A DNA stretch of 64,000 nucleotides from Embiotoca jacksoni (Eukaryota; Chordata; Actinopteri; Embiotocidae): positions 11,164,411-11,228,410 of the forward strand of contig JAKOON010000009.1 of NCBI GenBank assembly GCA_022577435.1. Direction: 5' to 3'. A program made the translations under genes and the position numbers. Under the pieces are notes generated by a model. It worked only from the letters and a program-made list of their open reading frames with translations, ran no database searches and was not told the origin of the DNA. Shown in pieces: positions 24,515-37,035 of the stretch. Position 1 is the first letter of the stretch. Every line of letters begins with the position of its first letter.

Positions 24515-24830
24515 ATAGCTGCAACCATGATTTTTTTGAATAATTATTTGGTTTAAAAAAGTCATTAAATAATAAAATATACTTATTGCATTTTCCTAAA
24601 GCCCAAGGTGACAGCTTTATATCCCATATTTTGTCAAAACATTGAAAAATTCTAACTCAAAACCATTATCAAACCCTCAAATTAGAGAAGCCAAAACCAT
24701 CAAATAATTGCCATTTTCTCTGAAAAAGATACTCTTAACACATAATGGATAAACAACAAAAAAATAGCTACATATAAATTTTCCATCATTCAACTAATCA
24801 ATAAATCAACTAACTGTTTCAGCTGTACAG
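24515..24830. mobile_element. diverged copy of a common fish interspersed repeat
   Basis: It starts 'AGCTGCAAC', contains CCTAAAGCCCAAGGTGACAG (a landmark of this family), and ends with 'CAACTAATCAATAAATCAAC...AGCTGTAC', the mirror image of the start. A structure of GCTGCAAC at one end and an inverted copy at the other, with ATTAATCGA-type interior, is repeated widely in teleosts. It is nonautonomous, with no coding capacity. Related fragments lie at 60849 and 61380. Confidence 0.65.
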
Positions 24831-25488
24831 TGGGTGTGTCCAATAGCCGGCAATACACAAAGGTATCTTTCCTGGAAGGACATCAGCTGTTGTTGGTGTA
24901 AATGTTAAAGCTTTCATGAGCGTGCCGTTTCACTCAGCAGTCATTTATTTATATGAAAATGTCACAGGTCATTTCTTCGAGGAAGGCCACTGATGCACAA
25001 AATGGCAGTCACGCTGAAAAGGCTTGTTGCTTTGGGTTACATGTTGGTGAATGAAAGCAGCTGAAGAAAATATTAATGAAATTGTGTAACAAAACAGATC
25101 AGTCTGTGAAACCGAGCCCATTTAGAGCTGTGGGATAAATAATATGAAACGGTCGCAAGTGCACGCTGCTGTGCTGTGCTTAGTTTGAGCGCTGGATGGG
25201 AGGGCGGGTGTGTCTGGCCTCTTCCAGAAACAAGGGGGTAAGCGAAGGAAAGTTGGCTGAGGGGAGGGTTTCTGTTTTTGGGGGACGAGTAACAGCTTGG
25301 AATTGATTTTGCAGAGGCAGGAGTCTAATTGAAGGTAGGGAGGGGGTTCGAGAGAGAAACAGAAGGAGGGAGAGAGAGGAGGAGGACATAAAATCACTGT
25401 GAGACAGAGTCCACCTGCCATTTTAAGACTAAAAGCTTTCAGTTGACTACTAGGCCCCCTAATCAATGCCAGAATCCTTACTTATACA

Positions 25489-25514
25489 CACACACACACG
25501 CACGCACGCGCGGG

Positions 25515-25602
<88 letters not shown>
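25489..25602. repeat. (CA)n/(CG)n/(CA)n array
   Basis: CA runs flank two alternating CG segments; the second (about 25555-25573) has roughly nine pure CG units, a strong Z-DNA-type sequence. Confidence 0.97.
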
Positions 25603-25605
<3 letters not shown>

Positions 25606-25661
25606 TCTTCATCTGCTGTGTTGCGGGGGCCCAATTCATTCCTGCCACGGATCAAGCAAAT

Positions 25662-25663
<2 letters not shown>

Positions 25664-25702
<39 letters not shown>
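25664..25702. repeat. (CA)n microsatellite
   Basis: A pure CA run close to the preceding array. Confidence 0.95.
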
Positions 25703-25706
<4 letters not shown>

Positions 25707-27389
25707 ACACACTCTCCCAGAGTGTAGGACTCATTTGTAATAGGGTAACAGCATGCAAAATATGTCATCTTAAATGTCAAACTTAATCAGAGGTTCATAT
25801 TTCAATACCTCTCTCTCGTTATGAGCCCCCTTCCCTCTGTTTCTACTTCTTCTTCGCTCTCCAGATAGCTCCCTGCTTACTCCTTTCTATATTGGTCCGA
25901 TTCTCACTCACACACAAACCGCTTGCAGTGAACACACCTCAATCCACCTCTCCTCTCTCCGTCTGTCCATCACTCATCCGGCGCTTTCTCAATTAATCTC
26001 TTATCCATTTCCCTCCCCCTCCTGCTCTCTCTTGCTCTCTTCTCCTCAATCTCTATTTCTCTCCTCCCCTTGCTTCTGGCCTATCTGTACACCAACCATG
26101 CTGTGTTGATGTGCGTGTATGTAATTCTCAAGAGCACAACAACTTCAATCACTCTACGTGACTGACAGACACGATATCTATTCATTAAACGCAGGGAAGA
26201 AACGTTTTCAACAAATGGAAACAAGCTCAGACTGTCACTTCGGGTTCGGCCTGCGCTTCTATGTACTTCAAACTACTGCTTCAAACTTTATCACTCCACT
26301 CAGCTTTCTTCTGAATAGTTTTGACTGTGGATGCAAACAACTTCTAAAAACATTTTCTGAAGCATGGTCAAAAAGTTAGTACAGTACTGATTTGGACAAC
26401 TATGTTGAGCACAATGATGCTTGCAGATTCTCATACAACACTTAATCAGCTGTACATGTAATTTTGCTGATTTAAAAAAAAATAATAATAATCTTAGCTT
26501 TGTGTGGCTGTCTTTTTTCTTGGTGTTACAAGATGTTAATAAATACCCCACATATTCATATTGGACCGTTGGACACTGATCAAACCTGCGTCACCCCATG
26601 TGAGAAAAAAGTCCAGATTTGGGTTGACCCATACAGATAGATCCACAAGACAGGTTTAACTCATATCACTGTGTCAGTCAAAATGTGGTATAAAGTGGGG
26701 TTACGCAGACATACAGAGGGAGTTGGTTGGGACTTGGGATGGGTTTGAATAGCAGTGGCCAGGTTAAATGTGATAGAGTCACAGTTTGGTTTGGTTTAAG
26801 TACTTGATTTGGGTTGGAAAAGATAATCAATTATGGGTTAAAATAAATTTAAAAGAACGTTACTACCTACGTCATGTAAGTTGCATACGATACGTTAAGA
26901 AATCCACTTTGACTTTTGCTTTTTCACGGACTTCAACACCAGTCTCCTCGACGAGAGTCCTTGTTTGTTCCCTCCGACGAGTCTCCTGCCTATGCAGAAT
27001 TTATCACCCAATGTAATTCCTCACATGACCTCCTTCTTGAACCCTGGTCATATATGCGTGTACTTTTCATGACTAAAGCTAGTTAAAATGTGCCACTGAC
27101 ACGGTATGTTGTAGTGGACTGACGGGTGTATTACAAGCTTTGGTGTGATACTGGGCTGAACTGTAATAAGATGCAACCTGTCAAGTGGCTGACAAGTATT
27201 TTAAATAAGCTGTGTAGATCTTTAATTACGATACCTTTATTGTTGAATAAATCAGTGGTGTTGAGCTTTGTATTTACTGTATTTTCATTGGATAAAAGTA
27301 AACAAGTAAATGATGTTTGCTGCAAAGTGCCACAGAAAACAGATTCAGAAACAAACCACACAGACGACTGTAGCCGTCCTTCATGAGCA

Positions 27390-27392
<3 letters not shown>

Positions 27393-27475
<83 letters not shown>
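27393..27475. repeat. (AC)41 microsatellite
   Basis: A pure AC run. Confidence 0.97.
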
Positions 27476-27476
<1 letters not shown>

Positions 27477-28533
27477 TCACACACTCCTATCTCAGCGCCC
27501 CACCTCAAAAACTTTATTAAAAGTCTATTAGAGGAGTCTGACCTTAAATAACTACATTGGATTAGTGCACCACACAGGGTCTGGGAAGCACTGCACTCCG
27601 TGTGTGGTTTCGTACATGTATGTGTGTGTACTGCTCTGTAGGAGGGCCATCTAGCCCTTTAGGGAGTCAGAGCAGAAGAATGGTTGACACCACAAGCAGA
27701 CACACACACACATACATGCAGAGTTGTTCAGTGCAACCACTATCTTTTGGCTCCAGAGCATTTCGGGAGTCAAACCGCTGTTGAAGTGCACCTCAAAAAC
27801 TACAGAGAAAAGGGAGAATGTTCCTCGCTTCACCAAACCAGATTCTCTGAACTGGTCGATTAATTGAAACACAAGTGAAGTGAATTTCTGCTTTCAAGCT
27901 CAATTAACACTGAACAACACACAAGCGCTCACAAAAAAAAAAAAAAAAAAAAAGCTCAAATCATTAATGTTAAATGTGACAAAAATCCAACCTGACCCAG
28001 AAACTTTTCCGACTGCGACTCAGTGTGACACAAACTAGCTGTTTTCTTCTGCAAAAATAAATTTGAAAGTGCGACGCCAATATCCCGGGACCCACGGTCA
28101 ATAAAAAGCAGGTATAAAAGCAGTATGAAAGCAGGTGACAGAGTTCGTCTGAAGGAATCTGTAAGATATTATTAGGCTGTCTACTTTTTTCTCGCCAAGT
28201 TATGAAAGGTTATCGGGTTAAAATAAAGTAGCTTGCTGTGCCAAAACAATAAGACTGTAAATGTTAGACTATTTCAATAAAATACCTGCCGAGACGTTGC
28301 TGGTTCAGTTCCCAGTGGGACTGTAAATGATGCTGACATAAATCACTATTAAACCGTGTACACACACCCAGATCCAGGCTGCATTCAAATCTTTCATACA
28401 CACCTGTTATTTCATTAAATCACAGACATTTACACACTTATCTACATACACTCGAAGGTGTCTGCTCACGTGTTTGAATTTATTTTGCTATTTGTGATGT
28501 TTTAGCGCAATAATGGAACACAAGACTTGTGCG

Positions 28534-28534
<1 letters not shown>

Positions 28535-28567
<33 letters not shown>
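28535..28567. repeat. short (CG)n(CA)n array
   Basis: CG-alternating start, then CA. Confidence 0.9.
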
Positions 28568-28574
<7 letters not shown>

Positions 28575-28700
28575 ACAATATATCTCTTCTGCTATTTCAA
28601 TAATATGTGACCTGAGAGTTTATAAGACTCAATAGTCTGGCCTCTGGAATGGCTGTCTGGATTTTAACTTTACACGCACGCACGAGCACACACATGCATG

Positions 28701-28705
<5 letters not shown>

Positions 28706-28763
<58 letters not shown>
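28706..28763. repeat. (CA)n microsatellite followed by (CT)n
   Basis: A CA run followed immediately by TTTCTCTCTCTCTC. Confidence 0.96.
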
Positions 28764-28765
<2 letters not shown>

Positions 28766-29099
28766 TCTCTCTCTCTCTCAGATAGAGACACAGCTCCCCT
28801 GCTATGGCCCTTAGAGCATACCCTGTCTGTGTGTGAATGTGTGTGGGGAGCATACCATGTGTGTGTGGTCACGTCTAAGAGAGCTCCTTTAAAAATGGAT
28901 CTGCCTCTTTCTCTCTCATCAGCAGTGCTGATGATGGGACCTAACCCCTTTCTTGTGATGAGCAAATTGTTGTCAACAGCTGTCTATTGTGTGTTTATGT
29001 GTGTGTAAAATCTTATTTATTTATAACTTCCAGAATACATCATACAACTGCCACGACCGAGCACAGTAGACACATATGCAGAGGCACAGAAAACACACA

Positions 29100-29405
29100 C
29101 ATACTGCGAGGGTGTGTTTAATTAATTATTGTTCAGTGTCTGCCAGGAAACAGAGGCTGGCAATTAAGACAGACAAAAACACAAATGGACAGACAGGAAA
29201 AACACATATCTACATACAAATTCACAAATTTTTCCAGGAAAGTGCCTAACAGAGTAGAGATTGTTAAAATATATGAACAAATGTGCAGGAAATACACACA
29301 CATTCACACAATCCGCCAACAGTGATTGATCAAATTAACTACAATTACATCTCACTGAATTGTACACGGCGATAATTAATGATAAAAACCACTGTAATAT
29401 GAACA
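29100..29405. promoter_or_regulatory. enhancer-like noncoding block (candidate)
   Basis: Rich in homeobox-type cores: TTTAATTAATTATTG at 29117, GGCAATTAAGACAG near 29160, TGATTGATCAAATTAAC near 29324, CGATAATTAATGATAA near 29368. It is repeat-poor compared with its surroundings. Confidence 0.35.
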
Positions 29406-29532
29406 AATTAAAAGATTAGTTCCACCATTTGCATCTCATCATTTACATTATTTAAAAATACTCCAACTTCATTAAATCCTCATTATTTTATTTTATTCCT
29501 GCATCACCTTAGCGCCACACAACAGAAATCTC

Positions 29533-29533
29533 A

Positions 29534-29570
<37 letters not shown>

Positions 29571-29584
29571 ACACACACACACAC
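29533..29584. repeat. (CA)n microsatellite with one interruption
   Basis: A CA run with a single CCC interruption. Confidence 0.95.
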
Positions 29585-30944
29585 TGCAATCTCCAGTTTG
29601 AAATCTACAGCTGGTGCATGACAATGAACTGAATATATGATAAATGATGGTGTTTTTTTCTGGTGCAATGGGTTGAAACTGAATTATTTAAACTAAAGAC
29701 ACTAACTAAAATACATTTTACACTAAGATAAAAGTATTAAACCACAGCCTTAACAAAAGGAAACGCACAGACAGAGAAACAGAACACACATGGACAGAAC
29801 AAAAGACCCACATCAAAAACAGTGTTTGATAAATAATTGAATGGCGTCCTCCAAATACTGTAAATATTGTATTAAAGACTTGTCTGTTTTGAAAAGCATT
29901 TTCAAACAACGAGTAAAAAAGACAAAGTACGAAGAGGAGCGAGAAGGCGAAAATGTCCATGGTGATACTACATGTCAAAACCACAACCCTGGGAAATCTC
30001 AATGCTGAATAAATAATCCACAATATCACTACAAAACTCCTCACAGCTGCCAGCAATTACCCATTTTTTGCACAAATACCAACTCCACATGGTCTGATAC
30101 GCACATCTGAAACACACACAATTTATGAAGTACCTAAATCCCCTGAAATGTTTTAGAGTAACGCGGTATTTCTTGGAGTTTCAGAACAGGCGCTCTTGAC
30201 TTTCTATGTTGCAGTTCAAAGACAGAGCGGTGGAGTTTTATTGATTTACTGTGAAACTATCACAAACAGTTTAACTTTTCACAGTGAGGACACACACATC
30301 TAACAAACGCCAAATGCAGCAGTTAAAAAGCCTGAAACAGCTTGATGCCACACACTGTGGAGACTCGGTACACTGTTACAAAGCTGCACTGAAGAGCTGT
30401 ATTTCATGCCTGCGGTGTGAATTTTCCCACCTTCAGTTGCTGGATTTTTACAAATAACCCCAAGTAAGGAATAGCTTATTTAGATGATTTGAATATGAGC
30501 ATGTTTCCTTGAACCACGCTGCTGTCACTGCAGTAACTTTTCTGTCCTGATGTTTTTCATGTTCATGTAAAGCACCATTAGCAACCCAGTAAGTTGGCCG
30601 CAACTTTTGCTCACTCCCGCAGATATCTAGATTTGTTAACTAGGTTTCTTTTGCTCCCTTTCTTCAGTTTTGAGGCCTTGAGGAAATCAGCCACTTACAG
30701 AATGAATGAAACACTCGTTCTCAGTGTGCTGATGACTGGCAGTAGCCTTAAACAGAAGGACAGAGTCAAAAAGAAAAGATTAAAGAATGAAACTTAGCAG
30801 TATAGAAACAGGTAGACTGCTAACACTTGACAAAGAGAGTGTTAAAAAAAAGAGAGACTATCACACCTGCTGCTCTTCATCCTTTTATGCACGACCTAGT
30901 ACCATTTCTCTTTCAAGTGTGAAAGCTTGGGCGTGAAAATGTAG

Positions 30945-30946
<2 letters not shown>

Positions 30947-31016
<70 letters not shown>
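30947..31016. repeat. (GT)35 microsatellite
   Basis: A pure GT run. Confidence 0.97.
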
Positions 31017-31018
<2 letters not shown>

Positions 31019-31419
31019 CGGAGACCTGACAACTTCCTCTGAACTTCCTGTGATCAGAGCTCAAGGGTTGCTGGGGGACAACCAGGAAACTACACACACA
31101 TACGCTCGAACTAGGTCACATTGGGCTTTAAATGGGAGACGACCAAACAAACACCAAATACATGGACAATACATTTAGGTAAAATAGTGTCAAACTAAAT
31201 GATGAGAGTTTCTTTCAAATTATTTAAAATTACAGTAAATTGAAGGATAGTGTCAGCTCTACGACAAGGAGTTCAAAATATGACATGATAGATAATGCAT
31301 AAGAACAAATGCAGAGACACAAGCAAAGAACAAAAAAGGGGAAGGAAGTCGCAGCTTTGCCCAATATTTCACAATTAAAGCTGAGATTCAATCACTTCCT
31401 GTGTCTATACAGTACAAAT

Positions 31420-31473
31420 GTGTGTGTGTGTGTGTGCGTGTGAGTGAGTGAGTGAGTGAGTGAGTGAGTGAGT
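31420..31473. repeat. (GT)n followed by (GAGT)n
   Basis: GT units change into eight GAGT tetranucleotides. Confidence 0.94.
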
Positions 31474-31729
31474 GCTTAAGTGTAAGTCAATCTTATATTA
31501 AGAGAGGAAGACAAAGACAGAACATGAGTGTATTCTTTCCTCATTCTCAGCATTAACGTGCGTGCTTTCTCACACTCTTATTTATGGGAACAGATGTGCT
31601 CAGCTCCAGACACACAAACACACTAACACACACAGAGAGAGACAAAAACGCATGTGAAGGACACAGGGACAGTTTAGAAAGCCTTGGGGCTAAGTCTGAG
31701 CTTTCATTTCCTCTATCCTGCATAACAAC

Positions 31730-31746
31730 AGACAGACAGACAGACA

Positions 31747-31839
<93 letters not shown>

Positions 31840-31856
31840 CCAGCCAGCCAGCCAGC
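31730..31856. repeat. four-part compound microsatellite (CAGA)n(CA)n(TA)n(CAGC)n
   Basis: CAGA units to 31749, CA to about 31795, TA at 31796-31836, and CAGC at 31837-31856. Adjacent arrays differ by one base substitution, which suggests they grew from one another. Confidence 0.97.
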
Positions 31857-32788
31857 ACATCGTTATGAGACTTCTGGCCTACTCAGAGTGGCTGCAGAGG
31901 TAGAGGTACAACCCTGCTCTGTATTACAACAATCAACAGTCTTTTCAACAACAAAAAGTGAATAATACTCATTCTGCATGGGATGAAAATTACCTGGAAA
32001 AATTACAGATTTAAGAAAAAGATAAATATTTTACAATAAGAACAATTCTGTTCAGGTAAAGTGATAGTGTAGCAGTAGGATTATAAACCTGTATTAGAGG
32101 CCACAAAAGGAAAACAAATTACTGTTTCTATTTTATAGCATCTGGACAAAAAGCCAACACCTGAAGCTTTGAATTTCTATGAGTTATAAAGGACACGACA
32201 GCTGTATAAAAACAGGGTTAAATTTTCAGGCAAAGCCTGAACGTGGCTGCGATTCTTTATTAGGTGTCGAGTTTTTGTTTTTAACTTCAGGCGCTCATTC
32301 TTTCAACAATAGCAGTTTTCACACTTTTCAGAAGAAGGAAACGTCATGAAACTTAGAGGAAAATCTTCTTCTATTTCTTTCAAATGCAATAAAATTCCTT
32401 TTCCTAATCAAAGCTGTGACTCGTCACCCGCAGGTGTAGTGATAGAGAAGGTTTGCCTGAAATACAAATGTCCATGAATTGTTTTTGAGCTCACATCCAT
32501 CTGCGTCACAGCGCTTTTTTGTTTCCTCTTTACTCTCCTTACACACATACAAACACAAAGTCATGTTTCCATCACTTCAGAGGGCATTATATCAACTCAC
32601 ATTAATTTTCCTGAGACTTAACCTCACTATAATTATTATTTACCTCATCCTAAGACTTACTCAAACCTTAAACCAACTCTACATCCTAACATTTTATGAT
32701 TTAAATGGAAGTGATTTGTTTTTAGTGGGTGGATCCCCACAATGTGACTATGTGAACTGATTTATGTCCCCACAACCTGAGTAATACA

Positions 32789-32790
<2 letters not shown>

Positions 32791-32858
<68 letters not shown>
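32791..32858. repeat. (CA)34 microsatellite
   Basis: A pure CA run. Confidence 0.97.
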
Positions 32859-32861
<3 letters not shown>

Positions 32862-33679
32862 CTTTCTCCTTTGCTGGAGGAAGTTGCAGGTCGTTGCGAC
32901 ATCAGGATTTGAGATAAAAGCTCTGTAACACACACACACAGACACACACTACTATGGATTCAGTTGAAGAGTTTTGTTTAGAGTTATCATAATTAAAAGT
33001 AAATCAATGTTTGCACATCATTCTGTCACAGCGTTACACACCGTTATTTTCCTTTTAGAAGAGTTGTTACTGGCAATGCACGTGATGAAGTGGGTTGTTT
33101 ATTTTATGCAGTACAGGCATCATATGGTTCTAGGAACTTCACTTGTGCATAACTAAAATGCAGTGTAGTCATGTGGTTCCCTACATTTCATTAAAGGTAA
33201 CAAAAAGATGATGAGTAAAACCATCACCATGACAATGATAAAAAATAAATAAAGGCGTCTCTCACAGCCAAACATGTCTGACATCACTGCACACAACCAC
33301 AAAGGCAAAAAGCAACATCTTCCTCTGTAGTAGATAAAATGTCTTGAAAAGGTTTGATTACACGTTTAAAAATATCTGAAAATAAAGTAAAGAATTGTAC
33401 ATTTTTTAATGTTATTTGTTTGTCCACATACTCGGGTTACTGCAATGCTCGTTCCATTTAAAGAGAAAATAACATTCTCTCTTTTTTTTAAATGATGTAA
33501 TATGATGATTGGAAACTACACTCCAAAACAAGCATGTGAGTTTTATTGAACGTATGTTTTAACTGATTAACTGACTGTCAAGTCAACCTAAAATGACTAG
33601 GTAACTTCAGGTTTTACATAAAACTGCACTGCTCGTGCTATATATATATCTGCATTCTCAACACGATAAACTGAAATCG

Positions 33680-34060
33680 ATCACCTGTGATTATCTGCCT
33701 CAGGGTACTCTGGGATGATTTCATGGAGGTGTGAGGAGCTGAGGCTTTGCAAGCAGGATGAAGGTGGCAATTATTCGGGGAGGGTCGCCTCGACACGAGT
33801 CCTCTTACTGAAATATCGACAGAACGGCATTGACCGGTAATCGCGCATTGTGCAGCAGGTGCCAGCATCTCACCTGCAATCCACTTTGGATAATAACTCA
33901 AAAAAAGAGCAAGCACGTAAACAAAGCTGCCCTGTAAACACCTGCTGTGGAAATTCACTTGGGCTTCAGTCAGGTCTGCATCATATTCAGACCTGAGGGC
34001 AGATAACATCACTAAACCCGCCCTGACTAAAACATGTTCATCATGTAGAACGACGGGCAA
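33680..34060. promoter_or_regulatory. enhancer-like block with E2-boxes and paired forkhead sites (candidate)
   Basis: GCAGGTG (33855-33861) and CACCTGC (33871-33877) form an inverted pair; two GTAAACA forkhead cores lie at 33917-33923 and 33934-33940, the second running into another CACCTG. The minus strand is open for 145 codons here, but it has no recognisable domain and the window shows no splice context for it. I read it as chance openness in a GC-moderate conserved block. Confidence 0.35.
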
Positions 34061-34859
34061 TGTGCACAAATACACATCTCTGACAAATGACTGTAAGCAT
34101 TCATCGGAAGAATACTGCTACACTTATCCTTAAGAGAACTTTTAGTAGTCCTGTTTACTTTGCCTGTCATTTGGAGTTACAAAGATAGTTGTTTACTATG
34201 TCTGTGAGCTGCAAAAGCCCAAACTGGAATAAAGACAGATTTTTGTCCCCTGGAGGTTTTGGCAACCTTTTCCCATGATTTCCAAAGACAGTCAGAATTT
34301 TTGATCTCACCTCAGGAGACCTGTTTTCTAAAGGGTGTGATAGCCAGTACGTGTTTGCGATCAGCTTGCCAGGCCTCAAAATAATGACGTGGTCGTATTT
34401 TAAAAAGAAGCCGCCTAACACACCTTATCTAACCTGTTCTGTCAGAACTTATCGGCCTCTTTTTAAGTGAGTGGTGAGGACGAGTCACACGAGCTCAACG
34501 AGATCAGGGCACCGTCAATAGGTCAAAGATTTACAGGAGATTCAGGTCTGGATCAGTAATAAGAGGAAAGTTATGTAATGTTTAGTTCTCACACCCATTT
34601 AACTGCTGGTACACCCTTAAAAAAAATCCTCATATATGCACACAAATACAAGCACGGACGCGCACAAACACAGAGCTTCGGGCTTAAGGCTATCTAGCTG
34701 ATACTACACCCTAAATCCTTTCATCTTTTATTTTAAACCCAGCCCCTCCCTCCGTCTTTCCCTTCTTTTCATCTCTTTTTATTCTTCTCTCTAATCTCGC
34801 TCTGATCTACACCGCTGATGAATGACATGAAAAAACAACATACCCTTGGTGTGTTGCTC

Positions 34860-35050
34860 AGAATTTCTTCCATTTTTCCACCTTCAATTTTTACTGCAAT
34901 TGACAGCTGAAAGTGTCTTCTGCATGTTAGAAAATGCCTCACAGCCCTGGGGCCAAACCATAGATAGAGTGTTGTAAAATGTCAAATACACGTGGGCATC
35001 AACAGGGAAATTAGCCAGAGGTATAACTGACAGTTGCCCTGTATCCGCCT
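34860..35050. promoter_or_regulatory. noncoding block with TGACAGCTG site (candidate)
   Basis: Repeat-poor. It contains a 39-base segment at 34891-34929 that is 31/39 identical to 50595-50633, both centred on TTGACAGCTGA. TGACAG is a TALE-homeobox (MEIS/TGIF) core and CAGCTG an E-box. Confidence 0.3.
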
Positions 35051-35609
35051 TTCGGCTGTCTCCCTTGCCTTCAATCGCTACCTGTTGTCTTTATTTATTA
35101 TTTGTACTTTCGTCATTACATCCCAGTTATGCACTAGTCAAACATACCAAACCAAAATTCTGGCAACAAGTCAAAAACTTGAAGGCATGCAAAACTAAAA
35201 TTGCTGCAAACACTTATCAAATCAGAATTGTTTATCCTCTGGGGTTGATTTATACAAAAAATATCCAGGCAATTTGACAGCTGATCTGAAGGTGTCTGTT
35301 TGTCATAGGAGGTCCAAAGGTCTGATTTCAGAGACAGAAAAACATATAGATGTACCTCTTTTAGCCATATTTTGTCGTTACAGCTGCTGTCTTTCAGTCT
35401 TTCAGCCAATGAAAATTGACAACAAATGTTATTTCACTTCAGAAAGACCGACACAGAGAGAGAAGACAAAGAGATTTAGAAAGACAGCCCGAAAAGGAAG
35501 TGACAGAGAGACATAAAGAGGACGAGACGTGAATTCATTACCTTAAAAGCAGCTCTGAGTCAAACAGTTTGATAAGAATCAGACGGGGCGCACACCCAGG
35601 CGCACGCAC

Positions 35610-35616
35610 GCACACA

Positions 35617-35660
<44 letters not shown>
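35610..35660. repeat. (CA)n microsatellite
   Basis: A CA run with a CATA interruption. Confidence 0.95.
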
Positions 35661-35662
<2 letters not shown>

Positions 35663-35733
35663 GTGAATCTTTACTTTGAACTTCTTAGGACAGATAAGCA
35701 GGTGTTCAATTACTGTTCAATTACATTGTGTGC

Positions 35734-35834
<101 letters not shown>

Positions 35835-36369
35835 AAAGTGTGCAAGAAAAAGAAAGCCAGCGAGCGGGAGACATGAGCAAGAATGAGATTCTTTCCACCT
35901 CTGTGTCATTTCCTCCCTCTCTCTCTGTTTTACCCTTCTTTTTATTTTCTCACCATAATTTCTCTTTAAAAAGGCATCACCATTATTCTTCACAAGCCTT
36001 CCTTTCCTCTATCACCCTGCCATTCATGACACATCTCACTCAAGCAATATAGTCAAAATAACTCAAATCAAAATTAAGGCCATCAAACAGGGTTCAATTC
36101 AAATACACTGTCAATTTCAATCTATCTTACAATGGCTTGCTAGCTGATCAACTATCTTGTGTGATGGTATACGTCACTGATCCCAGTCATAAAATTGTTT
36201 TGACTCTTCTCTTGGTCTAAAAAGAAGAATCGGGATCAGTAGTGAGAGGTGCTTCTCAAACTGGTGGGTACTCACTGACCTACTTCAAGTCATGTTACAA
36301 ACTGTCAACTTTAAAACAATGGTTCCCAATCTGGGAGTTTGTGCCCCTTTAAAAAGTAGTATGTTAAGT

Positions 36370-37035
36370 AATACAATTAAGTTTTAAAACAGCATTTTAA
36401 AGTGAAAACGATCTCTGTCCACATGAGCATTTTAGCACTGCTTCAGAATCCCTGTCCATACCAACACACCATCATCATTGGATCATTCATGTCCACCGGG
36501 CATGCCCCCAAAACCAGTGTATTTGGTGTTTGAAGACTGAGATGGTTTGGGTTAGAATATCAGCGCAAGTTAGAATCTGATCGTTCACTGGATGTGGTCC
36601 AACACCAACGCATAATTTAGGGCTGTTAACAGTGCTGGACACGAGACTTCTCTCAAACCACTTGAATATAAGCTTGCCTCTTGTGCATGTAGGCAGTAGT
36701 AGCGTTATAAAATGCTGAAATTACCTGCACAGCTGCTGGCAGAAACAACACGGTCAGCAAAGCCTGTGATTCATTATCCATGTTGAATTAACCACTAATA
36801 ATCAAGGCTGATGTACTTTGTTTTCATACTGAAATGGGCCATGTGATCATTTTCAAAAGTCTTCTTTTCCACCCATCCAGACTAAAATGCAAACCATGAT
36901 TTTTAAAACTAAAAAAGGTTCAGCAGCTTTTTTGAAAGTCTCCGTTATAGGGATTTAAAAACAGAGATGCTTGCTGTACAATTAGCAAAATGTATACATT
37001 TTAAAACAAAAATGTACTGGTGTGGATGCAGGCTT
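36370..37035. mobile_element. hAT-like nonautonomous repeat (candidate)
   Basis: One end carries 'TTTTAAAGTGAAAACGATCTCTGTCCACATGAG'-type sequence (near 36396) and the other 'ACATTTTAAAACAAAAATGTACTGGTGTGGATG' (near 36993), roughly inverted relative to each other. This end-to-end pattern of AAAACG and GTGGA words is familiar from fish nonautonomous DNA transposons. No coding sequence; boundaries are approximate. Confidence 0.4.

Noticed and set aside
33638..34075. 145-codon minus-strand frame as a gene
   Set aside because: No recognisable domain, no splice or initiation context; treated as a noncoding block instead.
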